Assembly: GCA_015904055.1 (NCBI GenBank)
Contig: JABMDE010000024.1
Location: 54,729-62,972, forward strand
Length of the DNA: 8,244 nt
DNA from: Nitrospira sp.
GTDB taxonomy: Bacteria; Nitrospirota; Nitrospiria; Nitrospirales; Nitrospiraceae
Direction of reading: 5' to 3'
The notes beneath the pieces were generated by a model that saw only the letters and a program-made list of their open reading frames with translations, did no database searches and had not been told where the DNA came from. Position numbers and translations under genes: made by a program. Shown in pieces: positions 1-6,328 of the stretch. Positions within the stretch are counted from its first letter, which is position 1. Each line of letters opens with the position of its first letter.

Positions 1-634
1 GCGCATCACCGAAATTTTCCATAGCATCCAGGGCGAGTCGACGTTCGCCGGACGGCCCTGCGTCTTCGTGCGCCTGACCGGTTGCCCGCTCCGCTGTACC
101 TGGTGCGATACGGACTATGCCTTTTACGGCGGGGGCGAGCAATCGATTGATCAGATCGTCGAGACCGTTCGCGCCTATGGTTGCCCCCTGGTGGAGGTCA
201 CGGGCGGAGAACCGCTCGCGCAATCGGAATGCTTCGTGCTGCTGACACGGCTGTGCGATGAGGGGTTCACCGTCCTGCTCGAAACCAGTGGAGCGATCGA
301 TACTACCGCGGTTGATGCGCGGGTGCATGTCATCCTGGACGTCAAATGCCCAGGTAGCGGCATGACGGATCGGATGCACTGGCCCAATCTCCCGCGCCTC
401 AGAACGCACGATGAAGCCAAGTTCGTCATTCAGGATCGGCCCGACTACGAATGGGCAAAAGAGACGGTCACGCGGTATGGAATCGACCGTCGATGCACGG
501 TGCTGTTCAGTCCGGTGTTTGGAACACTGGACCCCCGGCAGCTGGCTGAATGGGTGCTCGCCGACCGGTTGCCGGTGCGGTATCAGATTCAGATGCACAA
601 GTACATTTGGGCCCCGGATATGAGAGGGGTATGA
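1..634 (+). CDS. queE: 7-carboxy-7-deazaguanine synthase QueE (5' partial)
   Basis: Radical-SAM enzyme that converts 6-carboxy-5,6,7,8-tetrahydropterin to 7-carboxy-7-deazaguanine, a step in cytosolic preQ0/queuosine biosynthesis. The reading frame is open to the left edge (first full codon at base 2), and 210 residues are visible. The visible N-terminus, RITEIFHSIQGES, is the usual QueE opening, so probably only a few residues are missing. The GTG at 68 is an internal valine, not the start. The [4Fe-4S] cluster motif CxxxCxxC is present as CPLRCTWC (visible residues 28, 32 and 35), followed by DTDYA. Further family marks are VTGGEPL, LETSG, DVKCPGSG and a C-terminal QMHKYIWAPDMRGV. The length fits the short QueE class. 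It lies 93 bases upstream of the likely pepA start on the same strand and may share its transcript. Identity is secure; only the true start is unseen. Confidence 0.93.
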   Translation, partial: RITEIFHSIQGESTFAGRPCVFVRLTGCPLRCTWCDTDYAFYGGGEQSIDQIVETVRAYGCPLVEVTGGEPLAQSECFVLLTRLCDEGFTVLLETSGAIDTTAVDARVHVILDVKCPGSGMTDRMHWPNLPRLRTHDEAKFVIQDRPDYEWAKETVTRYGIDRRCTVLFSPVFGTLDPRQLAEWVLADRLPVRYQIQMHKYIWAPDMRGV

Positions 635-711
635 GGTCATGCGGCGCTGGTCATGTGGTGCAATTCCGTCTAACTCCGGAATCCACCGACCAACGACGAA
701 GGGCCGATGAC

Positions 712-718
712 AAAGGAG
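712..718 (+). promoter_or_regulatory. Ribosome binding site of pepA
   Basis: AAAGGAG lies 9 bases before the ATG at 728. This spacing supports 728 as the start, rather than the ATG at 707, which lies upstream of this site. A second weaker purine run (722-727) lies 9 bases before an in-frame ATG at 737, so 737 remains possible. Confidence 0.6.
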
Positions 719-727
719 CATGAGGGA

Positions 728-2239
728 ATGAACATTATGCGAGTCGGCGTGAAGACGGGGCGAGTAGAAACAGCAGCGACTGAGGCGCTCGTGCTGATCC
801 TCTGTGAGGGTGATCACCTCTCCGAACAGAGTGCCGCATCGATCGACCAGGCTATGGGAGGAGCGATCACAGACCTGTTCAAGTCCAAAGAGTTCGAAGG
901 GAAACCCGGTGAATTGGTGCTGCTCCACACCCAGAATACAATTCCCGCAAAACGTGTGTTGCTCGTCGGAATGGGGAAACAGGCATCCGCCGGGCTGGAT
1001 ACGATCCGCCAAGCAATGGGGTATGCAGCCAAACGCGTCCGTCAGGCCAAAGCCACATCGTTCACCGTGTCGGTCCCTGCTTTCGTTCCACGCAATTCTT
1101 CCGTCATCGAAGTCGCGCAAGCAATGGCTGAAGGCGCCATCCTGGGCAGTTATCAGTTCAACCACTATCGAAGCGATCTGACGCCGGGAAAAGACGTGGC
1201 ACAGATGACCCTGCTGACTCCGGAGAAATCATCATTGCGCGACCTGTCCGAGGGCATCCGGCGCGGAACGGCCTCGGCAGAAGCGGCCGTGTTCGTCCGG
1301 GACCTATGCAACCATCCTTCCAATGTCATGACGCCGACCAAGATCGCTCAAGAAGCGAAAGCCATCGCGAAAGAGACCGGCGTCACCCTTAAGATCCTCG
1401 AGCAGAAAGATATGGAAAAGTTGGGCATGGGCGCGCTCCTGGGAGTGGCCCGAGGCAGTCATGAACCGCCGAAATTCATCGTCCTCGAATACCACGGCGC
1501 TCGAAAGAAAGAGGACCGTCCCGTAGTGCTGGTCGGCAAAACCGTCACGTTCGATACCGGCGGCATCTCGCTCAAGCCGGCTGAAAACATGGAACATATG
1601 AAGGCGGACATGACAGGCGGCGCCGAAGTCCTGGCATCCATGCGAGCCGCAGCCCGCCTCAAGCTGCCGCTCAATCTGGTCAGTATTCTACCGGTGACAG
1701 AAAATATGCCCGGCGGCCGGGCGATGAAGCCTGGCGACATCGTCACGACGCTCTCTGGAAAAACCGTGGAGGTTCAGAACACCGACGCCGAAGGACGGCT
1801 GATTCTCTCCGACGCACTCGCCTACGCGGGGCGCTACAAACCGGCGGTATTGATCGATATCGCCACGCTGACCGGCGCATGTATCGTCGCGCTGGGCCAG
1901 TTTGCCATCGGCATGTTCGGCACAGACGCAACCATCAAGGAATCGGTGCGCACGGCTGGATTGCGAGCCGGCGAGCGTGTCTGGGAAATGCCGCTGTGGG
2001 ACGAGTATTTTGAACAGCTGAAAAGCGATGTGGCCGATATGCGAAACATCGGCGGACGTGGGGGCGGCATGATTACGGCCGCCCTGTTCCTGAGCAAATT
2101 TGCCGGGGACTGGCCCTGGGTGCACCTCGACATCGCCAGCACCGATTGGAGCGAGCGTGAACGGGCCTATATTTCGAAAGGACCGACCGGGATCGGCACG
2201 AGGCTCTTGATTCAATACCTTATCGATCGAACACTGTAG
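728..2239 (+). CDS. pepA: Leucyl aminopeptidase PepA (M17 family)
   Basis: Cytosolic two-metal aminopeptidase that removes N-terminal residues from peptides. Read from ATG 728 it is 503 residues, the normal length for PepA; the frame can also be opened 7 residues earlier at 707. The N-terminal third (about residues 1-160) is the variable M17 N-domain, and the C-terminal two-thirds is the catalytic domain. The block VGKTVTFDTGGISLKP followed by MKADM carries metal ligands Lys271, Asp276 and Asp294 and the catalytic Lys283. The signature NTDAEGRL supplies Asp353, Glu355 and the catalytic Arg357. All residues expected from E. coli PepA are therefore present, shifted by one position. VGKTVTF replaces the commoner VGKG(V/I)TF, a small change beside the first ligand. 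No signal peptide is visible. It is followed after 14 bases by nagZ, indicating an operon. Some PepA proteins also bind DNA, but nothing here tests that. Confidence 0.95.
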   Translation: MNIMRVGVKTGRVETAATEALVLILCEGDHLSEQSAASIDQAMGGAITDLFKSKEFEGKPGELVLLHTQNTIPAKRVLLVGMGKQASAGLDTIRQAMGYAAKRVRQAKATSFTVSVPAFVPRNSSVIEVAQAMAEGAILGSYQFNHYRSDLTPGKDVAQMTLLTPEKSSLRDLSEGIRRGTASAEAAVFVRDLCNHPSNVMTPTKIAQEAKAIAKETGVTLKILEQKDMEKLGMGALLGVARGSHEPPKFIVLEYHGARKKEDRPVVLVGKTVTFDTGGISLKPAENMEHMKADMTGGAEVLASMRAAARLKLPLNLVSILPVTENMPGGRAMKPGDIVTTLSGKTVEVQNTDAEGRLILSDALAYAGRYKPAVLIDIATLTGACIVALGQFAIGMFGTDATIKESVRTAGLRAGERVWEMPLWDEYFEQLKSDVADMRNIGGRGGGMITAALFLSKFAGDWPWVHLDIASTDWSERERAYISKGPTGIGTRLLIQYLIDRTL

Positions 2240-2253
2240 GACGGGACACACCT

Positions 2254-3354
2254 ATGCTCATGTCGCGTGAGAAGATCGGACAGCTCTTCATGGTGGGATT
2301 CGACGGTACGACCGTCTCGGCAGATCTCGCCGCCTTCATCAAAGAATATAAACCCGGCGGCGTCATCTTATTCTCACGGAATCTCGAATCGACCGAACAG
2401 ATCGTGGATCTCACGAACGAGCTCCAACGATGCAGTCCCCATTCTCCGCTGTTGATCTCAATCGACCAAGAGGGGGGGCGGGTCTCGCGATTGCCGAACG
2501 AGTTCACGATTTTCCCCCCGTGCGAGGTGTTAGGCCGGTGCAATTCGTTGGAGCTGGCCTATGCCGCAGCGGCCACGACGGCCAAAGAGCTGCGGGCTGT
2601 CGGCATCAATATGAACATGTCGCCGGTGCTCGATGTAAACAGCAACCCGGCAAACCCTGTGATCGGGGATCGCGCCTTCGGCTCCGAGCCCGCGGCGGTC
2701 TGCGAACTGGCCGTGCCTACGGTGGGAGGCTTGCAAGACAACGGCGTGGTCGCCTGCGGCAAACATTTTCCAGGCCATGGCGACACGTCTGTGGATTCGC
2801 ACAAGGAATTGCCGCTCGTGGCAGCAGCGCGTGAGCGGTTGGAACGGATCGAACTCCCTCCATTCCGGCATGCCGTCGCGCGTGGTGTCGCAACGATGAT
2901 GACGGCCCATGTGCTGTACAATGCACTGGATGATCAACGCCCGGCAACGCTATCCCCGGCGATTATCGGATCTCTGCTCCGGAAGGAGTTGCAATACGAC
3001 GGCGTCGTCCTGACCGACGATCTTGAGATGCACGCGATTATCGATCACTACGGCATCGAAGAGGCCACAGTCCAGTCGATTCTTGCTGGTTGCGATATGC
3101 CGCTCATCTGTAAAGACCGCAACCGTGAAGCGGCGGCGATCAACGCCTTGGACAAAGCCGTCGCGGACGGCACCATTTCAACACAGCGGCTGGAGGTATC
3201 CCTCGCACGCATCGCGCGCTTGAAGCAACGATTCCTCGTTCCCTACAAACCCGTCTCGGTATCTGATGCACGACTGATCGTGGGTTGCCGGACCCACCGG
3301 GCCTTGTTACGCTCGATCCACCAGGCCCGGGAACGAGTCGCCAAACCCGCCTGA
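2254..3354 (+). CDS. nagZ: Beta-N-acetylhexosaminidase NagZ (GH3)
   Basis: Family 3 glycoside hydrolase that removes N-acetylglucosamine from anhydro-muropeptides during peptidoglycan recycling. It is 366 residues long, with no signal peptide, as expected for the cytosolic form. The N-terminus (IGQLFMVGFDGT) and ISIDQEGGRVSRL (about 68-80) are typical of NagZ. The NagZ-specific loop KHFPGHGDTSVDSH lies at 170-183, with the Asp181/His183 pair that acts as general acid/base. VVLTDDLEMH (251-260) holds the catalytic nucleophile, by alignment to known NagZ proteins the first Asp of the pair (Asp255). About 35 residues after the barrel form a short tail with no recognised domain. The start is ATG 2254, with a second ATG at 2260 equally usable; only a weak TAGGA precedes, overlapping the pepA stop. 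The 14-base gap to pepA suggests co-transcription and perhaps translational coupling. Confidence 0.94.
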   Translation: MLMSREKIGQLFMVGFDGTTVSADLAAFIKEYKPGGVILFSRNLESTEQIVDLTNELQRCSPHSPLLISIDQEGGRVSRLPNEFTIFPPCEVLGRCNSLELAYAAAATTAKELRAVGINMNMSPVLDVNSNPANPVIGDRAFGSEPAAVCELAVPTVGGLQDNGVVACGKHFPGHGDTSVDSHKELPLVAAARERLERIELPPFRHAVARGVATMMTAHVLYNALDDQRPATLSPAIIGSLLRKELQYDGVVLTDDLEMHAIIDHYGIEEATVQSILAGCDMPLICKDRNREAAAINALDKAVADGTISTQRLEVSLARIARLKQRFLVPYKPVSVSDARLIVGCRTHRALLRSIHQARERVAKPA

Positions 3355-3397
3355 TTCATAACGGTTCGTCGCAACGTAGCCCGGAAGTCCGTTCTTC

Positions 3398-3455
3398 GTG
3401 AAGCGCAGGACGGAAAGGAGGTGTGCCTCGGCTCTGCTTGCGAGATACGCTTCAC
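3398..3455 (+). other. Inverted repeat enclosing an orphan strong Shine-Dalgarno sequence
   Basis: GTGAAGCG (3398-3405) and CGCTTCAC (3448-3455) are an exact 8-base inverted repeat separated by 42 bases. Inside it are AAAGGAGGTG (3414-3423), an almost ideal match to the 16S rRNA tail, and two short nested complementary pairs: GAGG/CCTC (3418-3421 with 3426-3429) and CTCG/CGAG (3427-3430 with 3441-3444). No convincing reading frame starts at the right distance from the purine run. The element sits in the nagZ to 3555 gap and could be part of an RNA leader, or chance. The rest of the gap shows nothing I can name. Confidence 0.3.
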
Positions 3456-3546
3456 AAGATACGAGCGACCGGATGTCCCGGAGCCAAGTAGCCATCCAAT
3501 CCCGTCTTGCCCTCTTCTTCCTGCTTATGGCATCATACCCGTTCCT

Positions 3547-3551
3547 GGAGG
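3547..3551 (+). promoter_or_regulatory. Ribosome binding site of the 3555 gene
   Basis: GGAGG lies 3 bases before ATG 3555. The spacing is short, but it is the only good match near a start in this frame, and it favours 3555 over the upstream TTG at 3507. A weak promoter-like pair, TTGCCC (3507-3512) and CATCAT (3531-3536), 18 bases apart, lies just upstream. Confidence 0.4.
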
Positions 3552-3554
3552 CGC

Positions 3555-4097
3555 ATGGCTTCATTGCTCGAATATGTCGGCTCTGTGCATATTTACCTCG
3601 GCCCCTATCGAGGGAATCCTATCGCTTTGTATCTCAAGCGAACGGAGAGCGGGTGCCAGATTGGACCGAAGGTCTATCCCTGGAATGGCGTCATGGGCCT
3701 GGGCGACACGCCGAACAAGGCCGCTGCTGACTTTGAAGAAAAGTGGAAGGCCAGAGGTCTCACGTCAGATATGTATTCGGGTCCGGCCTGGGAAGGGGGG
3801 ATCAAACCTGAGAAACCAGCGCCTCCGAAACCGGCCGTTCCCCCGAAACCGGCCGCCCCGGTAGCAGCCAGTCCTACGCCTGCAAGTCCGCCAACACCTC
3901 AGCCTCAGGCTACCCCTGATCGAGCTGCTGCTCCCTCGGTGACAGAGGGTCAACCGGCCGCGGCTCTAACTCAAACCACTCAGCCGACCCCACCACCGAT
4001 CGCGGCTCCTGAACAGGTGACTCCTGCCTCTGCTGCAAATGGCCAACAGGCTGCCACGCCCGTCTCCACACCACAGCCGTCAGGACAGTCGAGCTAG
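3555..4097 (+). CDS. Hypothetical protein with Pro/Ala-rich C-terminal tail
   Basis: I do not recognise this 180-residue protein. Residues 1 to about 75 form a compact, ordinary-composition domain starting MASLLEYVGSVHIYLGPY, with a VYPWNGVMGLGDTP segment and a DFEEKWKARG helix-like stretch. From about residue 82 to the end the protein is low complexity and dominated by Pro, Ala, Thr and Gln. It includes two tandem copies of a PPKPA unit whose DNA is also repeated (3825-3837 and 3843-3855, 18-base period). There is no signal peptide and no membrane segment, so a cytosolic location with a flexible linker or docking tail is the simplest guess. ATG 3555 is preferred because a GGAGG precedes it and because the extra residues from TTG 3507 (SSSCLWHHTRSW) look non-coding. 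It converges on the truncated permease with 73 bases between their stops. The reading frame looks genuine, but its function is unknown. Confidence 0.65.
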   Translation: MASLLEYVGSVHIYLGPYRGNPIALYLKRTESGCQIGPKVYPWNGVMGLGDTPNKAAADFEEKWKARGLTSDMYSGPAWEGGIKPEKPAPPKPAVPPKPAAPVAASPTPASPPTPQPQATPDRAAAPSVTEGQPAAALTQTTQPTPPPIAAPEQVTPASAANGQQAATPVSTPQPSGQSS

Positions 4098-4170
4098 CCC
4101 CGCAGATTCCGCTAATACACTGTTCCGCATCCTATTGCAGGGCAAGGAAGCATCATCCGCGATCGAGAGA

Positions 4171-4923
4171 TTACGGCTGACTGTTCTGTGCGATGTAGGC
4201 AAAGAAAATCACCGCCGCTGCAGACCGTACCCCCTCAAACCCCTGCGGCATGAACGGGGTCCAGTTCTCCGGGTTCACGGCGGGAGTCCCGACGGCGAGG
4301 AAGAACACAATGACCGCCAGCTTCAAGGCGACGATATAACCGGTGGCGCGGGCGCTTTCTTTGATCCCGATGACCAGAATGATCGTGATCAGCAGCACGA
4401 TGATGGCAGCCGGAAAATTGGCGATGCTGCCTTCCGGTCCTCCGGCCCAATGCGGTGGATTCGTCGCCCAATAGGGAAGTTCCAGCCCTGCCAGCTTGAG
4501 CAAATTATTGAAGTACCCGGACCAGCCGATAGCCACGGCAACGCAGGCGACTCCATATTCCAAAATCAAATTCCATCCGGTCAGCCAGGCAAGAAATTCA
4601 CCGAGCGTGGCATAGGAATAGGTATAGGCAGAGCCGGCGACCGGAATCATCGCCGAAAATTCCGCATAGCACAGGGCCGCCAAGGCGCAGGTCAGTCCCG
4701 AGAGAACGAAGGAGAGCACGATGCCTGGCCCGGCCCCAGGCCGATGTGCATCGCCCACAATGGCGGTGCCGACCAGCACGAAAATGCCGGTCCCGATAAT
4801 CGCACCGATGCCGAGAGCCGTGAGATTCCAGACCGTCAGTGTTTTCTTGAGACGATGCTCAGGACGATCCGCGTCAGCAAGACACTGTTCGATTGATTTT
4901 GTTCGAAAGAGGCGGCTGATCAC
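4171..4923 (-). CDS. APC-family amino-acid permease, C-terminal half missing (probable pseudogene)
   Basis: This is the N-terminal half of a CAT/YfnA-like amino acid transporter of the inner membrane. It has 250 residues from GTG 4923, whereas the family usually has about 450-500. The start is supported by AGGGG (4929-4933) 5 bases upstream and by an N-terminus (ISRLFRTKSIEQ) like relatives; the longer frame to TTG 4995 adds a DPTT-rich stretch that overlaps a promoter -10. Numbered from the GTG, helices are expected near 32-54, 64-84, 109-132, 169-188 and 194-212. The helix-1 substrate/ion-binding motif GIGAIIGTGIF is intact (38-48), as is the helix-2/3 region with AEFSAMIPVAGSAYTYSY. A sixth helix begins with AAAVIFFAYI (235-244), where the family continues GFDAVST. 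Here it ends after the unrelated AQNSQP and a stop. No frame in the 73 bases beyond resumes the homology. Half of the inverted-repeat fold is lost, so transport activity is unlikely. Confidence 0.85.
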   Translation of the reverse strand: MISRLFRTKSIEQCLADADRPEHRLKKTLTVWNLTALGIGAIIGTGIFVLVGTAIVGDAHRPGAGPGIVLSFVLSGLTCALAALCYAEFSAMIPVAGSAYTYSYATLGEFLAWLTGWNLILEYGVACVAVAIGWSGYFNNLLKLAGLELPYWATNPPHWAGGPEGSIANFPAAIIVLLITIILVIGIKESARATGYIVALKLAVIVFFLAVGTPAVNPENWTPFMPQGFEGVRSAAAVIFFAYIAQNSQP

Positions 4924-4994
4924 AAAGTCCCCTGCGTCAGGCGTGGTGGGATCGGCTGTCGTGGGATCAACGGCCCGGACTCCATTTGGAATCA

Positions 4995-5003
4995 AGTATA
5001 GCA
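4995..5003 (-). promoter_or_regulatory. Extended -10 promoter element before the permease
   Basis: On the minus strand this reads TGC then TATACT, an extended -10 (TGn plus 5/6 match to TATAAT), with no good -35 at standard spacing. Transcription would begin near 4988, leaving a leader of about 65 bases before GTG 4923. This also argues against translation from TTG 4995. Confidence 0.4.
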
Positions 5004-5055
5004 GGCGGACCGCAATACGGACGGCGTTCTGGCCGCGTGATAGATCGTGTGCGGA

Positions 5056-5796
5056 TCATGCGCGGGGCCGCCGCGCAGCCCGCAGCAGCGCCTCGAACAG
5101 CCGCCGATGGGCAGTGTGGCGCTCGAAGAGAAATTCAGGATGCCATTGAATCGCCAGCAGAAACCGGTGTTGGGGCGACTCGATCGCTTCAACGATTCCA
5201 TCGGGAGCGATGGCGCTCGCCACCAGCGACGGCGCCACCCGCTTGACGGATTGATGATGGGAACTGTTCACCATCAATGTTGCCCGATCGACAATTTTCC
5301 GGAGCAGGCTCTTGGGTGTCACCGCCACTGGATGAGACACGTGGATCGCTTTTTTCTGTTGGCGATGGTCCAGCGCATGCTGAACCTGCGACGGAATATC
5401 CTGGAAGAGGCTGCCACCGCACGCGACGTTGACCGTCTGCATGCCTCCACAAATTCCTAACAGAGGAAGATCGCGGGTTCGAGCCAGGGAGACCAGATCG
5501 AGTTCGAAATCGGCGCGCCGCTCACTCACAAGCGGAAATTTGTACCGCTGGCGTTCCCCATAGAGACGGGGAGGGAGGTCCGGGCCACTGCCGGTGAGAA
5601 GAAGCCCGTCAACCCCGTCAAGCAGCCTCCGCCTGGCAGCCGGCGCAGCCACGAGAGGCAGGATGAGCGGAACCCCGCCGAGTTCTTCGATAGCCCGTAT
5701 ATAGCGAGCCCGAAGAAAGTAGGTGGGCTCGCTCCCGCCCATATCCTTCCTGTCACCGGCATTGAAATCCGGTGTCACACCGATCACAGGCTTCAT
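5056..5796 (-). CDS. Class I glutamine amidotransferase-like hydrolase (peptidase C26, PuuD-like)
   Basis: A 246-residue cytosolic enzyme of the gamma-glutamyl hydrolase/PuuD group, which hydrolyses gamma-glutamyl amides such as gamma-glutamyl-GABA. The N-terminus MKPVIGVTPDF and YIRAIEELGGVPLILP are typical of the group. GVDGLLLTGSGPDLPP (61-76) is the oxyanion/substrate loop. LLGICGGMQTVNVACGGSLFQDI carries the nucleophile Cys116 in a GICGG(M/L)Q elbow. VNSSHHQSVK (176-185) is the usual substrate-site block. AIQWHPE gives His219 and Glu221, completing the triad. The ATG at 5796 begins 2 bases after the stop of the upstream gene and has only a weak ribosome site, so it is probably translated by coupling. 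The truncated amino-acid permease follows on the same strand. Family assignment is firm. The physiological substrate (gamma-glutamyl-GABA, another gamma-glutamyl amine, or a peptide) is not settled by sequence, so no gene symbol is given. Confidence 0.88.
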   Translation of the reverse strand: MKPVIGVTPDFNAGDRKDMGGSEPTYFLRARYIRAIEELGGVPLILPLVAAPAARRRLLDGVDGLLLTGSGPDLPPRLYGERQRYKFPLVSERRADFELDLVSLARTRDLPLLGICGGMQTVNVACGGSLFQDIPSQVQHALDHRQQKKAIHVSHPVAVTPKSLLRKIVDRATLMVNSSHHQSVKRVAPSLVASAIAPDGIVEAIESPQHRFLLAIQWHPEFLFERHTAHRRLFEALLRAARRPRA

Positions 5797-5798
5797 AA

Positions 5799-6203
5799 CT
5801 ACTGGACTGGTACGGCCGTCGCGCGTTCACTCTCGGCAGCGACTCCCAGGAATCGCACCGGACGGTCGCCGGTCAGGTGTTCAGGTACGATGACGTAGGT
5901 GCCGTACATGCTCGGGATCCAGATGCTTTTGGCTGTTTGTTCACTGCCGCCCGAGAAAAGATAGGCGAGGCCGCCGACGAGGCCGCCGCCGATCGCAAAC
6001 GCTCCTTTGAATGGAAAATACAGAATCGTGCTCACCGCCGCCGCCGCTTGCATGCCGGCCCCCGTGGCCGTTCCTTGCTGCTGGTCCGAGCCCGACGACT
6101 GACTCCAGGCCGGGGTGGTGAACGTTGTGATCAGGGAAAAGAACCCTACCGCTACGATGCATGTGACGAGCGGGAGTCGACCATAATATCCAGACCTATT
6201 CAT
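5799..6203 (-). CDS. Small exported protein with Gly-rich hydrophobic segment, unknown function
   Basis: A 134-residue protein that I do not assign to a named family. It begins with a clear Sec-type signal sequence: a basic n-region (MNRSGYYGR), a hydrophobic core (about 11-29) and a likely signal-peptidase I site after PAWS (residue 34). There is no lipobox cysteine at the cleavage site. A short polar Gln/Ser/Gly stretch follows, then a long hydrophobic glycine-rich segment (about 53-85, including AIGGGLVGGLAYLFSGG) that could insert in a membrane or form a glycine-zipper-like hairpin. The C-terminal domain contains YGTYVIVPEHLTGDRPVRFLG. The start ATG 6203 has an excellent ribosome site. 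The gene ends 2 bases before the amidotransferase start, so the two are almost certainly co-expressed. That makes a cell-envelope partner of a cytosolic hydrolase, an odd pairing. Coding status is well supported; the role is unknown. Confidence 0.78.
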   Translation of the reverse strand: MNRSGYYGRLPLVTCIVAVGFFSLITTFTTPAWSQSSGSDQQQGTATGAGMQAAAAVSTILYFPFKGAFAIGGGLVGGLAYLFSGGSEQTAKSIWIPSMYGTYVIVPEHLTGDRPVRFLGVAAESERATAVPVQ

Positions 6204-6210
6204 TGAACTA

Positions 6211-6217
6211 CCTCCTT
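6211..6217 (-). promoter_or_regulatory. Ribosome binding site of the exported-protein gene
   Basis: On the minus strand AAGGAGG lies 7 bases before ATG 6203, a near-ideal site that fixes this start and the start of the signal peptide. Confidence 0.75.
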
Positions 6218-6279
6218 CTGCTGCTGCGCGAAATCATGAACGATGGAAACGCCATACACAATATCTATCACCTATAGGC

Positions 6280-6307
6280 CTTATAACAAATTCCTCAACG
6301 GATGCAA
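6280..6307 (-). promoter_or_regulatory. Putative promoter of the exported-protein/amidotransferase pair
   Basis: On the minus strand, TTGCAT (6302-6307) and TATAAG (6280-6285, 5/6 match) are separated by 16 bases in an unusually AT-rich patch (about 6255-6295) between two minus-strand genes. The -35 is weak. A palindrome CCTATAGG (6271-6278) lies just downstream of the -10, near the expected start of transcription. The whole gap 6204-6328 holds no gene. Confidence 0.35.
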
Positions 6308-6328
6308 ACCCCCTGCCAGTTCAAAGAT

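Noticed and set aside
635..711. Possible queE terminator: ATTCCG/CGGAAT hairpin (663-668, 677-682) and a GGTCATG direct repeat (635-641, 649-655).
   Set aside because: The stem is only six pairs with no T-run after it, and the 7-base direct repeat occurs only twice; both are within chance expectation.
1688..2251. 187-residue open frame on the minus strand.
   Set aside because: It is antisense to the pepA catalytic domain, with atypical composition and no motif; it follows from the high GC content of the coding strand.
3507..3554. TTG 3507 as the start of the Pro/Ala-rich protein.
   Set aside because: There is no ribosome site before it, the extra 16 residues look non-coding, and ATG 3555 has GGAGG just upstream.
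3355..3554. tRNA or known riboswitch in the nagZ downstream gap.
   Set aside because: There is no cloverleaf with T-arm consensus and no recognisable aptamer core; only the inverted repeat and purine run stand out.
3825..3855. Tandem 13-base DNA repeat as a mobile or CRISPR-like repeat.
   Set aside because: It is in frame and simply encodes two PPKPA units of the low-complexity tail.
3398..3864. Two overlapping plus-strand frames (3398-3730 and 3421-3864), one preceded by the strong purine run.
   Set aside because: Both run out of frame through the 3555 gene, have Arg/Ser/Cys-rich composition and no recognisable domain, and the spacing to the purine run is wrong (one start lies inside or before it).
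4039..4896. 285-residue open frame on the plus strand.
   Set aside because: It lies antisense to the permease frame, is rich in Arg/Gly/Asp/His without any domain, and disappears against the clear membrane-protein motifs on the other strand.
4924..4995. TTG 4995 as the permease start.
   Set aside because: It overlaps an extended -10 element, adds a DPTT-repeat stretch absent from relatives, and GTG 4923 has a proper ribosome site and a family-like N-terminus.
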